Shown here in pieces: positions 1 through 11,000 of a DNA stretch of 64,000 nucleotides (within the stretch, counting starts at the first letter, position 1; every line of letters starts with the position of its first letter). The DNA comes from CAUZFZ01 sp963579025 (GTDB taxonomy: Bacteria; Planctomycetota; Planctomycetia; Planctomycetales; Planctomycetaceae): positions 1-64,000 of the forward strand of contig CAUZFZ010000020.1 of NCBI GenBank assembly GCA_963579025.1, read 5' to 3'. The notes beneath the pieces are model-generated. The model was given only the letters and a program-made list of their open reading frames with translations. It was not told the DNA's origin and made no database searches. Position numbers and translations under genes: made by a program.

Positions 1-2574
1 CAGCGTGAGTGCTCCGCCTGTCGAGCCGATGTTGCCGGCGGCCAGGTTCAGCGTGTCGGCCGCGATGGAGATCGCGCCGCTGCCGGAGGTGATGTCGTCG
101 CCCGTGTCGTTGGTCGAGAGTGCGGCATCGGCGGCGCTGAGCGTGATGGTGACATTGCCGGCTCCGTTGGCGGCGATGGCTTCGTCCACGTCCAGATTGC
201 CGGCGGTCAGTACGAGTTGAATGTTACCACCGCTGGCCGTCGAGACGCCGGTTATGGTGGCGACCTGCGTCGTTCCGGAACCGATCGTCGCTCCATTGGA
301 TTCCGTGATGAAGATATTCCCGGAAGATGCGGTGCGGGCGGCCAGGTTTGTTGCGGACACGGCGATCGGAGTCCCCGATGTACCGATTCCTGTTCCAGCT
401 TCCAGCAGCACGGTCGTTCCGCTCACCGATCCGGCGGCCAGTGTCAGCGCTCGATCGCCGATTGAGCTGGTGGCCGAAACCGCGGCCGTGCCCGAGGCGC
501 TCACGCCGCTGACCCCGTCCACCATGCCGATGGCGAAGTCGGTCAGATCGTTGAGGATGAACACGTTGCCCGATGTACTGCGGGCTGCCACCGTGGTGAC
601 GTTGAAGTCGACAGAATCCCCACTGCTGCCAATGCTGTTGGTGGCATCAAACAGCACACGGCCCGCGCCGCCGATCACGACTTCAAAGGCTGCCGCGTTG
701 TTGTCGACAATCGTGTCGTTCGAGAGGATCTGTGCGGTTTTGCCGTTAGCCAGCGTGAGGGTCCCGTCAAATGTCGTCGCCCCGCCGCGGATCGTCAGAC
801 TGTATGTCTCGCCGGACAGTCCCAGAGTCTCGATGTCCACGGCGCCCGTTCCGTCGGAACGGCCCACAGTGACCGTGCCGGTCGAACTCAGATTTCCAAA
901 CTCAGTCGCGTCGACCTGAAAGGTCCCGGTCGAGCCGTTTCCGAGACCCACCGTGTCCGCCGCATCATCCGGCTGCAGCGTGATGCTACTGTTCACCGTG
1001 ACTGGACTGTTGATCGCAACGTCATTCGCCGTGAGCGTTGCCGACGTTGCCGAGACCGCTCCGTCGATGGTGAGCGTGCCGCCAGAAGTGACATCCAGCA
1101 CACCGCCAACCGATGAAGCTCCCAGCGTCAGCGCGTTGGTATCAACCAGTGTCGCGCTGCCACTGCCGGACGTCGTCAACGTCACTGTGCCCTGAAAGTT
1201 GTTGCCGGAAATAGCCAGATTGACCGAGGTTCCGCCTGCATTGAATGCTGCAGTCTGCAGTGCACCGGACTGAGTCACAGCCCCGCCCGCCGAATCTCCC
1301 GATCCGGTGATGTCCAGAGTCGCGGTCCCGGTGAAGTCGACGGCTCCGCTGAATGCGACGTCGGGATCGATGTCAGTTGAGTCGTTGACGGTGACGGACG
1401 TATTCACAGCAGTTTTGCTGACAGTCAGAATCTCGGAATTCGTGCCCGACACGCCAAGTGCGTCTCCGGCCGCAGTCCATCCACCTTCCGAAAGAGTGAA
1501 TACGAAGTTCCCGGCCGATTCAGTGATGGTCAGATTCTCAGCATCGGCTGCGGTTTCCGTGAAGGTGTCCAGGACGAGTGTCTCGGTACCCGAGTTGAAG
1601 TTGTAACTCGCGGCCAGCACTTGGCCGTAATCAGCGATCACGGACGAGCTGAACGCGACGTCGGTGTCGGGCACGCCAACCGTCCGTTCAAAGTCCCAGT
1701 CGCCGCCCAGGTCATCAGAACCGGTCAGGTCGGTCGAGGCTGCGACGTCAGCCCCAGTCGAATCAGCCAGAGCATCGACGAATGCCGAGCCCTCTTCGCC
1801 GGCCGCGACATCGCAGCCGTAAACCAGGATGTCGCCGTCATCGCCCAGCGCATCGCCGATGAGCGCGAATTGCTCGGAGTACTCGCCCAGGTTCTCGCTG
1901 GTCAGCTCGGTCGAACCCAGGAGCAGACGTCCGGCTGAACCGTGCGAGACGATGTGAATGGCAGCGAGGTCGTCGCGGCCTTCGAGTGCGTCGGCGATCT
2001 GCAGGATGCCATTCTGATTGACGTCCAGCGTGATGACTTCGACACCATCGCGCACGCCGGCAATAAGACTTTCGAAGTCGTCAACACGCGAGTCGACAAA
2101 CAGCAGTTCGGTCGAGGGCGACACGTCCGAGATCGGCGCGCGGTTCGGATCCGTGATCGTCCATTCTGACAGCAGTTCGGTGATCGACGTCGATGACGCA
2201 TCGTCAAACTCGGCGGACGCCAGGTCGAACAGGTTGACTTCGATGTTGTCGAGAGCAGCGTCGAACGGAGTCTCGGAGCGCGCATTATCCTCGTACTCGG
2301 AGTCGCTCTCGATGCCGGACTGCTCGGCACTGCCGGCCACATCGGCCTCTTCGGCCATGAGCGTGCCTTGCGAGGCGGTCAGCTCGCTTTCCAGCAGCTC
2401 GGCCAGGGCCGGGTCGACGACGGGGTTCACCGTCAGTACGACTCGATCCTCCAGCTTCGACAGCGCGAGCTGTGTGAATTGGCGTTTCTGTCGGCCCAGT
2501 TCGATCTGCTTCTTCCGGCGTTCGTACCGGGTTGACGGATCGAACAGCTTCTTCAGCCACGAAATCAACAGCAT
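1..2574 (-). CDS. Giant exported DUF4347 protein with beta-helix repeats (3' end outside window)
   Basis: The frame is open on the minus strand from an ATG at 2574 to the window edge, so at least 858 residues are present and the C-terminus is missing. The N-terminus is basic (KKLFDPSTRYERRKKQ) and carries LEDRVVLT at about residues 41-48, the planctomycete LExRxLLS-like motif of giant exported proteins. Residues about 155-290 match DUF4347, with IVSHG (His211) and VYGCDVA (Cys254). The rest is Gly/Ser/Thr/Ala-rich with recurring patterns such as SATL, GTVTL and NVTITLSAADA, typical of filamentous-haemagglutinin-like beta-helix adhesins. I infer a secreted or cell-surface protein. The His-Gly/Gly-Cys arrangement resembles a clan CD peptidase dyad, but activity is untested. 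The next gene upstream is divergent. Confidence 0.85.
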   Translation of the reverse strand, partial: MLLISWLKKLFDPSTRYERRKKQIELGRQKRQFTQLALSKLEDRVVLTVNPVVDPALAELLESELTASQGTLMAEEADVAGSAEQSGIESDSEYEDNARSETPFDAALDNIEVNLFDLASAEFDDASSTSITELLSEWTITDPNRAPISDVSPSTELLFVDSRVDDFESLIAGVRDGVEVITLDVNQNGILQIADALEGRDDLAAIHIVSHGSAGRLLLGSTELTSENLGEYSEQFALIGDALGDDGDILVYGCDVAAGEEGSAFVDALADSTGADVAASTDLTGSDDLGGDWDFERTVGVPDTDVAFSSSVIADYGQVLAASYNFNSGTETLVLDTFTETAADAENLTITESAGNFVFTLSEGGWTAAGDALGVSGTNSEILTVSKTAVNTSVTVNDSTDIDPDVAFSGAVDFTGTATLDITGSGDSAGGAVTQSGALQTAAFNAGGTSVNLAISGNNFQGTVTLTTSGSGSATLVDTNALTLGASSVGGVLDVTSGGTLTIDGAVSATSATLTANDVAINSPVTVNSSITLQPDDAADTVGLGNGSTGTFQVDATEFGNLSSTGTVTVGRSDGTGAVDIETLGLSGETYSLTIRGGATTFDGTLTLANGKTAQILSNDTIVDNNAAAFEVVIGGAGRVLFDATNSIGSSGDSVDFNVTTVAARSTSGNVFILNDLTDFAIGMVDGVSGVSASGTAAVSATSSIGDRALTLAAGSVSGTTVLLEAGTGIGTSGTPIAVSATNLAARTASSGNIFITESNGATIGSGTTQVATITGVSTASGGNIQLVLTAGNLDVDEAIAANGAGNVTITLSAADAALSTNDTGDDITSGSGAISIAADTLNLAAGNIGSTGGALTL

Positions 2575-3499
2575 GGCAAAAGTTCCTCAATCGATTGCGG
2601 TCGCAGGATGTGAGCGCGCGACTGCGCGCACAGTGACCGCGTTCCGGATGAGACTCTGAGATTGGATATCGGTGAAATCAGCACAGATGTGTTCTCGCAT
2701 GCGGCATGGACGCCGCCGCACTCGTTCCGCTGCTTCGTGTGGGGTCGCAACTCAGGACGCCTCGTGGCAATGCTGCACGGATCGCACAGCCGTAGAGACG
2801 AAACTCGTGACGAATTTGACAGGTGAACGTACCACGACAGTATGGGGCGAAGCGGGGGAATTGCACGCTCCGCAAAGGCTGGCGGAGTAGCGACGCTGGA
2901 CAGGCGGCGTTGACCTGCTGGTTTGAGTTTGGACGTACAGCGCCACCGCTCTCGTAGCGGCTCGCAACTGGCCCCGACAGATGCATCCAAACTTAGCACG
3001 GGAAACGACTTTCGACGTCGGCGGCCCTCTGAACAGCCATTATTCGATAGCTCGAATCGGAATGTCAAACCTGAGCCCGCCATTGGTGGTCAGGGACCGT
3101 AAAACTTTCCGGTTTGTGCCAAAGTCCGCAGAGCGCAGACGCACCGTGACCCGGAAAAGGTCCCTGGAACTCCGGGTTTCCTCAGCATCGTCCTCAAACG
3201 CTCAATCGGACCAGCCGCGCCCGGAACGCGCGCTTTGTGCAGACTTTGCCGACGAGAGCGGTCTCACCGGTCGCAACGGGTCTCCGACGCGCCGCCCAGC
3301 GTTCTGAAAGCCGGTGAGGGATTTCCCTGAATTTCGCAGGGCCGTCGTCACCGTTTTGTCGCAGCCGGACGTGTCTGGATTCGTGACGATGTTCGGAACT
3401 GTGTCCATTCCAGCATTGCTCTGCTGAAGCGATGGCGAATCGACAGTTGATGCGTGAGAATGGCCCGAGTTCACGCAACATGACCTCGGAAGAATCACG
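2575..3499. other. Intergenic region, 925 nt, no convincing gene
   Basis: This stretch separates the divergent DUF4347 and thioesterase genes. Open frames of 60-110 codons exist on both strands but have arginine/serine-rich shadow composition and resemble no family. A GC-rich inverted repeat lies around 2611-2631. No tRNA or other recognisable RNA was seen. It probably holds the promoters of both flanking genes, but I could not place -35/-10 boxes with confidence. Confidence 0.6.
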
Positions 3500-3928
3500 A
3501 TGACTGCGCAGTTTGTGATCCGTCGGCGCGTCGAGTTCTCTGACACCGACATGGCCGGCATCATCCATTTCGCCAGCTACTACCGGTACATGGAAGAGGC
3601 CGAGCATGCCTGGTTCCGGTCGCTGGGACTGAGCGTCATGCTGCCGCAGGATGATGGGTCGGTCATTGGCTGGCCGCGAGTTTCCGCGACCTGTACCTTC
3701 GAGGCCCCCGCTCGGTTTGAAGACGTCCTTGAGATCCGACTGAATGTGGAGCGCAAAGGAACCAAATCGGTGACTGTCCGCTACGAGTTCTTTCGTGACG
3801 ATGCCCGCGTCGCTCACGGACGTATGAAAATGGCCTGCTGCATCTGTCGGCACAACGCCCCACTCGAATCGATTCCACTGCCGCCCGAATACAACAACGT
3901 GATTCACGAGGCCGACATAACACCATGA
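3500..3928 (+). CDS. YbgC/4HBT-family acyl-CoA thioesterase
   Basis: The product has 142 residues, the usual size for a single hot-dog-fold 4-hydroxybenzoyl-CoA thioesterase domain. The active-site block DTDMAGIIHFASYYRY at residues 15-30 matches the family signature, with Asp17 as the predicted catalytic residue. These cytoplasmic enzymes hydrolyse acyl-CoA thioesters, and the YbgC branch is linked to envelope and Tol-Pal functions. The substrate cannot be told from the sequence. The stop codon overlaps the start of the next gene (ATGA at 3925-3928), so the two are probably translated together. The ATG at 3500 follows a GGAAG-like ribosome site. Confidence 0.88.
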   Translation: MTAQFVIRRRVEFSDTDMAGIIHFASYYRYMEEAEHAWFRSLGLSVMLPQDDGSVIGWPRVSATCTFEAPARFEDVLEIRLNVERKGTKSVTVRYEFFRDDARVAHGRMKMACCICRHNAPLESIPLPPEYNNVIHEADITP

Positions 3929-4626
3929 CCGACACCCAGACCAGTGCGGACGTGATCCTGCAGGACCTGACGAAGGAGTTTGCCGGACCGGGAGCCGGCG
4001 GTTCTCTGCAGATTCTGAAGGGAGCGAATCTCTCGCTGAAGCGCGGTGACGCGCTGGCAGTGACCGGCCCATCCGGATCGGGGAAGAGCACACTGTTATA
4101 TATCGTGGGCACGCTCGATCAGCCAACCAGTGGTACGGTGGAGTTACTGGGTGTCGATCCGACGCAGATGAGCGAGTCGAAACTGGCGACGTTCCGCAAC
4201 GATCACATTGGATTCATCTTTCAGGAGCACCACCTGCTTCCGCAGTGCACCGTGCTCGAAAACGTCCTCGTGCCGATGTTGGCCGGCCAGGGGGTCGGCA
4301 ACGCTGAAGAGCAGCGGGCGCGGGAACTGCTCGATCGCGTGGGACTCGCCGAGCGGATGACGCATCACCCGGCTCAGCTTTCAGGTGGCGAACGCCAGCG
4401 AGTCGCGGTTTGCCGTGCTCTGATCAATCAGCCCGAACTGCTGCTGGCCGACGAACCAACCGGCAACCTTGACCGAGTGACGGCCGAATCGATCGGGACG
4501 CTGTTGCTGGAGGTGAGCCAGGAGCAGAATGTGCTGCTGATCTGCGTCACCCACAGCACGGAACTGGCCGCGCGATTTCCACTGCATCGCCAACTGCAGG
4601 ACGGCCAGTTGGTGGATGTTGGATAG
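3925..4626 (+). CDS. lolD: LolD-type ABC transporter ATP-binding protein
   Basis: This 233-residue cytoplasmic ATPase has all the ABC motifs: Walker A GPSGSGKST at residues 48-56, a Q-loop near FIFQEHH, signature LSGGERQRV from residue 152, and Walker B LLLADEPTG at 172-180. Size and motif spacing fit the MacB/LolD/FtsE subfamily, which works with FtsX-like permeases. LolD powers release of lipoproteins from the inner membrane. No LolC/LolE permease gene lies on either side: an overlapping thioesterase gene precedes it and a giant exported protein follows. The LolD assignment is by similarity and MacB-like roles are possible, so the symbol is tentative. Confidence 0.85.
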   Translation: MTDTQTSADVILQDLTKEFAGPGAGGSLQILKGANLSLKRGDALAVTGPSGSGKSTLLYIVGTLDQPTSGTVELLGVDPTQMSESKLATFRNDHIGFIFQEHHLLPQCTVLENVLVPMLAGQGVGNAEEQRARELLDRVGLAERMTHHPAQLSGGERQRVAVCRALINQPELLLADEPTGNLDRVTAESIGTLLLEVSQEQNVLLICVTHSTELAARFPLHRQLQDGQLVDVG

Positions 4627-5059
4627 TCCACGTTGGACGTGACCATCCGAATTCTGAGTGGTTGACTCGTCTTCGTATCTGTCTGACTATGGGTGTTCAG
4701 TCCTGTTCGCGGAAGAAATTCAGGCCTCACTCCAGTATTCCAAATGGTGTTGAGCTGTGACTGGCGGAATCCACGGCACCACTGAGATTGAATCCCTGCA
4801 CCCCGTGTCCGCGGGTCGGCGAGAATCTGAGTTTCATCCCTGAACGTCTTCGGAATGAGTCGTTCCCACGGATTCTGCAAGATGACGGGGGAACCTGTCC
4901 GGTCATTCCGATCTCTCAGTCGTGATGCACAACGGTGAATCCATTGGCCGATGACATCTCGAATGAGCCGACTTTTTGTGCAATTGTCGATCCGTCTGGA
5001 ATGGCCATCCGGGCGACCTTCGACTGCAAGATTCTTCTTTCATTAGCGTTTATTGTGCC
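4627..5059. other. Intergenic region, 433 nt, upstream of the giant exported protein
   Basis: An in-frame TTG at 4976 could extend the following gene, but the extra 28 residues (beginning MCNCRSVWNG) do not look like a signal sequence and precede an unusual export motif. I treat this stretch as leader and promoter. No RNA gene, terminator or repeat was recognised. Confidence 0.5.
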
Positions 5060-8000
5060 ATGTTCCTGACTTCGTTGATGCCCTTTCGACGCCCGCGAGA
5101 CCGATCCAGCCTGCGATTTGGTCGGCGCCAGCCGCGCTGCGCTGTCGCGGCTGAACGGCTCGAAGCAAGGACCTTGCTCTCAGCCATCACCTTCCGCAGC
5201 GACCTGGCCACACCGGTTGGCGTCAACGTGACAGAGTTCGGCATAAACGTTGATGTCGAGGTTGACGTCGAGGAACTGGAAGCATCGCTGTTGATTGATC
5301 AACCCGATCCGGATGTGAGCTACGGGATTCAGTTGAAGGCACCAGACGGAACGGTTTTCGATCTCCGAAGTAGCGACCCGCCTGAATCCGGTCCTGATGA
5401 CGGGCCTCTGTTGATTCGTATTGACCAGGATGTGCCCGTCGATGCGTCGCTTGACTCGACGTTCGGTCGATGGGTGTTTCTGGTGACGGTCTCTGGTCCG
5501 GGTATCCCAACAACTGGCGGGAGTGGCGGCGGGATGAACCCCGACCTGGGCGGAATCCTGTCGGGCGAACTGCGCATTACTCCCGATCTGACATCGATGC
5601 CGGAGGGAACGATCTCCGGTGTTGTGTTCGATGACTTCGATGGCGACGGCGTTCAGGACGACAGTGAACCCGGCATCAGTTTTATTGATCTCGACGGCAG
5701 CGGCGACCTCAACGGCAGCGAACAGTTGATTGTTGTTTTCGTCGACATCAACAGCGATGGCAGTCTGACTGATGGTGAGCCACAGGCAATACCCAATGAA
5801 TTCGGCGCCTACGAGATCACGGGGCTTGCGACACCAGCGAGTTACGCGGTCGGGCTGATTGCGGCCGGTGGAACTCGGACGTCGCCGGTTGGGAGCGACA
5901 TCCTGCGTGTCACATTCCCGCAGGATGACGACACAGATGCGACGACGCCTCTCACCGATTCAAGCGGATTCCTGGCCGAGGGTCTGCCGCTATCGACGAG
6001 CACGACAGTGGAGACCCGTTGGCAACTGACCTCTGATCGGCAGTTCGAGGCGAACCATTCGAACGACTTTTCCGCCGTCTTTGCGCGTGTCCTCACGAAC
6101 GGCACAGTGGAGTCACCAGACGCGGGCTCGCAGGGAGTGTTGCTGAGTCCAACCATTGATCTAGGCACTTCTTCGGATCCCCGCGCTATCGACCCGATCG
6201 AACTTCAGTTCGGGTCGTTTCTATCGGTGAGTGGCAACGACGTTGAATCGCTGGTGGATTTGCTTCGCGTGTCGGCCGTGTTTTCGGATGGATCGGTTGA
6301 ACGTTTGACACCACCGGAATTCAGTCTCGGCTCAATCAATGGATTTACAACACAGGCGCTGGACATCACCCGCCTGGTCTCACGGTTCCCGGCGAACGCC
6401 ACGACCCGACCCGTGCAGTTCCAGTTCGAGATCCAGATTCCGGCCGATCGGGAGTCCCAGGTCCAGGCCTGGTATCTGGACGACATCGCCGTCGTACGGC
6501 GGGACTCCCCAGGGCTGCAGATTGTCCATCTGAATCCAGGGCGCCGCTCATCCGGAAACGACTTCGCGCTGAGCAGTGGGGCGGAGTCATTTGGTGGGAC
6601 GGTTTTCAGTGATCTGAATGGTGATCGAACGCAAAATCCGGGCGAACCAAGTTTGCCCGGGCAGGTCATCGCACTGGATGCCGACGGTGATGGCTTTAAT
6701 GGAGTCATCAAGACGTTCACCGCCACTCTGGCTGGTCCGAGTCCTGATGATGGCCGGCTACTACTCGAATTTGGCGATGCGGTTACCGGTACGCTGCTGG
6801 GCATTCAACTTCAGGGTGAGTTACTGCTGAAGAATCCGGATGTGTTTTCGCTGATCGCCGGAACGGATATCTCGCTGACACTCAATTCGCCCGTCGGGCG
6901 GTTTCAGGCTTTGGCTAGAGTCATTGCTCCACCGGACCTGTTCGATGCGACGGCGGCGCCTTTCCAAGTGTCCCTTGATCTTCTACTGCCAGACGACCTT
7001 GTCGAGATTCTGCGCACGACGCCAGTCAATGGAACGTGGGAACTCACCGCACCGGATGGTGGTGACGGTCTAGCCATCGCGGAGATTCTGCGGGTTGTGC
7101 TCGATGCCGATGTCGAGTCGTTGTCGTTACGCCTGACTGTGGCCACTCCACCGGATGATGGTTCAACAGCAGACAGCTTCGTCGTTTCTAACAGCCGCGG
7201 CCAATGGGAATTCAACGGCCCGGCGGCGGGCGAGGATCAGTCGAGTTTCATCATCGTGACGAGCACGCTGACCACAGACGATTCGAATGTGGTTGTCACG
7301 GCTGAGCGCGCGATCTCTGACTCGACTGCTGACGCGAACTCGAACATCAACTTCGCTGTTTCCATTACCGATGCGCATGCCAACGTGGCAATGCCTCGCA
7401 TGGAAGACCCGCAGCCAGTTGAACTTTCATTCGGGCCGATTGGACAACCTGCGGCAATCGACTTTGTGAACGATCTCGATGTCTTTGCTCTCCCGGCAAA
7501 CACGAACGGCCTGGTGACACTGGAACTGGAGACCGATCAGGGTTCACTGTCGCCGTTGAACGGGCGACTGACGGTGTTCAGCATCCTCACGCGTGATGAT
7601 GACTCGACGGAACGTCGTGATGTCGCGTTTAACGACGATGCGCTGTTCTTCCTCTTCGGTGAGTTCGATTCGCGAATTCAGTTCAACGCAATTGCAGAAC
7701 GCAACAAGCAGTACTTCGTCGAGGTGGCCGCTTCTACTGCCGGAGATCCTGGTCCAATCTCTCCTCGACAGATGACGGGTTCATACGAACTGTTCGCAGG
7801 ACTGGCACAGACTGTGGTCGAAAGCGGCGATGTGATGTTCGCTGCAGACAGTATCCGGCAAGCGACCGGCACTCTGTTTCCAGAGCAGGCTCGAGCCAAT
7901 GATCCCGTTTATCAGGTCGGCAACATTGACTTTGCGGGCGACCGAGATGTGTATCGAGTTGTCCTTCCGTTTGACGGCGTCCTCCAGATTGATCTGGAAG

Positions 8001-11000
8001 ACCTGAACAGCGGAGTGACCACTGAACTAAGCGTGTTTGCAAACGATGGGAAGTTGCTGTTTCAGGGACCATCGGACCGTGAATTACCGGAGCCAGGATC
8101 GAACCTGTTGTCACTACCGTCGTATGTTCGGCGTGTCACTACAGGCGATGTGCTTTTCGTCCAGGCGGCGGCGGTCACATCGGACGAGAGTACGCGCTTC
8201 GGAAATCCAACGGGGCAATACGTACTCTCACTGGAAGTGGTTACCGAGGACGATCTGGAAGTTACGATCAATGACGACCCGGCGCGTCCCGGAGGCAATG
8301 ACAGAACTCGGGTTGATGGCGTCATTGACTTTAGCGGGGACATCGATTTCTTTGACATCACCGTGCCTGGTGACGGGCGGGAGTTCCTCGAAATCCTGCT
8401 GAATCCCACGGACGAGAGTTTTCTAGACGCCGAATTCTCTGTGCATCAACGAGTCGGTGCGTTCGTCGGGCAGAAGATCGTCGACAGCATTGATTTCGAA
8501 AACAGCGCGTTCCGGACACTCACCATTGGCCAGCAGGTCGAAGCAGGCATGGGTTTGCGTATTTTTATCCGTGGCGCGGAAGGCTCACGTGGCAGGTATC
8601 GTCTGGAAACAAGGCCGGTATCTGAGGACGTCGCTCCGAGCCAGCCACCAGTTCCTGGCGACATTCCATTTTCTTTGACGGTTATGTCCGGCGTCGACTT
8701 TGCCGGAGACCAGGACACGTTCGAAGTCACGATACCCAGCGTCAGCTTTGGTGTGTTCATTGACCTCGATGAAAATGGTCAGGTCGATGCGCGGGAGCCT
8801 CGCAGGTTTTCCGATGACCTGGAAAAGCTGGAGCAGCCGGAACTGGTCTATGTCGACGCTAATTCGAATAACCAGATTGATCCGGGCGAGCCACTTATCT
8901 TTTCGGACGAGATTGGGAGTCTCGACCGCCGGTTCATGGTCGAAATCATGGGTCAGGTTTTCCCAATCGATGATCTCGACGAACCGGACCAGTTGTACGC
9001 TGACCTGAATAACAACTCCCAGTTTGATGACGGTGAGCCACAGTTCTCACCCAGTGAGATCAACCAGTCGTTCACTCAGTTCCTTGACCTGAACCGTAAC
9101 CGTCAGCTTGATGAGGATGAACCACAAACGGTATCCGACGACAGTGGTCAAATTGACGAGCCACTCGACCCTGAAGTGCTGGCGGTGGTCCTGGTCGAGA
9201 GAATCGACTCGGCCGACATGCCGGTCGATTCGTCTGAGGTCCTGCTTAACGTCGTGCCCGGGCCTGGCAGTGGTGAATCCGTTCCAAAGCCGGAGAACCT
9301 GTCGGAGTTTCCAGATGAATTCGTTTTCTTCGCCAGACCAGGTGCCACGTACCTGACCAGTGTCGGGTTCGAGGGCCTGGTGTCTGGTGGGTTCAAAGTG
9401 ACCGTGGACGTAAGCGATCCAGAAGAGGCCGACGATGGAGCCACGATTGCTTTTGATTCCGAAGGGGAAACGATCGATGGCGATCTGAGAGTGCCCGGTG
9501 ACAATGACATTCATTCATTTACGCCGACCGCCAGCGGCCTGCTCGAAGTGGAACTGATTCTTAGAGGTCGCGATGGACGGGGTATTACGTCGTCGGATCA
9601 GTTCGATCTGAATATCACGGCAGAGAACGCGACGCTGACATTTGACAGCACGGTCACATCGCGTCGGGAAGACGGTCCCGAACTGGCAGGTGGCGAACGG
9701 ATCCGGCGCGTCCTGGAAGCAGACTTCGAAGTGGTGGCTGGAGAGACCTACTTCTTTGATGTCAGCTCATCATCGAACAGCACGGCCAATTACACGCTGG
9801 AGCTTGACCTGTTTGCCGATGAGGCCAGCGAGACTGACGATATTGCCATTCGTGAGGATGAACCGTTCGCGGAGGCTCGAGGAACGGTTTCCCGCTCGGG
9901 TAGCGTCGTGTCGCGACTGATTACTGCTGAGGATGTTGGCGGACGGCTGACAATTGACTTATTCGCCGGTCGCGGGCTGATTCCGGAAATCAACGTCTTC
10001 AATGCTGACGAAAATGGGAATGCCACGGGGACTCCGATCGCTACGAAGCGAGGACTGCGTCGCAATGATCGCCTGGACGTGCAGGTTCCTCTGTCGGCAC
10101 AGCAGGACCTGGTCGTCACCGTCGGTGCCGCCCGACCGTCAGACGGCGATTTCGAATTGTTGCTCCAATTGGCACCCGCGTTTGCTGATGATGTTCCCAA
10201 CAACCCGTCGCAGACTCAGGGCGATAACGGTTCCGAATTCGACGACGACATCAACTTCGAACGTGCCGACGGAACTCTACGTTCGGTCACACGCCAGCGT
10301 CGAATTAACTTCGACGCGGACGTGGACGTCTTTGAGCTCATCGCCCCGTTCACTGGTCGTATTGGAGTTGCCATGACGGCGACCGGTTCGGGCAATCTGC
10401 TCGACCCCGAACTCTCTGTTATTGAACTTATTGAATCTGCCGGAAACGAGCGTGGGGACCTGGACTTTGACAGGTTCCTTCAGTTTGACGACAACTCGGG
10501 CCGCGGACTCAACAGTGCCCTCGATTTTCGAGTGATCAAAGGCCGGACTTACTTTGTGGAAGCCGGTGCCGCGAACGCAGAGTCGGGCGCATATACAATC
10601 ACGTTCAGTCCAATATCCGGCGACGATTTTGGCGATACGCTCAGTTCGGCAGATTCACTGATATTGAACGACAGCGGTGTCATCTCGCGCGACCGCAATT
10701 CCGACGGTGACGTTGATGATATCAGTGAATCGAACAGGTCATTGTTCGGTATCCTCACTGGCGACGACACGGATGTGTTTCGCTTCACATCAACAGTCAC
10801 CCGGCAACTGTCGATTTCCGCACTCGGCGTAACCGGCAATCTGACAACGGATGTGTTTGTCTACGAGGACCTCGATGGCGTCCGGCGGCTTATTCGCAAC
10901 GGCTCGACAGACGTCATCATCGATGCTGTCGAAGGTCGCGAGTACCTGCTGCAGCTCGACAGTCAAGGCATGCGCAGCGGACTATATCGGCTTGATATCG

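Noticed and set aside
2981..3307. A 108-codon plus-strand frame in the 925-nt gap
   Set aside because: It has no ribosome site, no family resemblance and an Arg/Ser-rich composition. It ends well before the thioesterase start.
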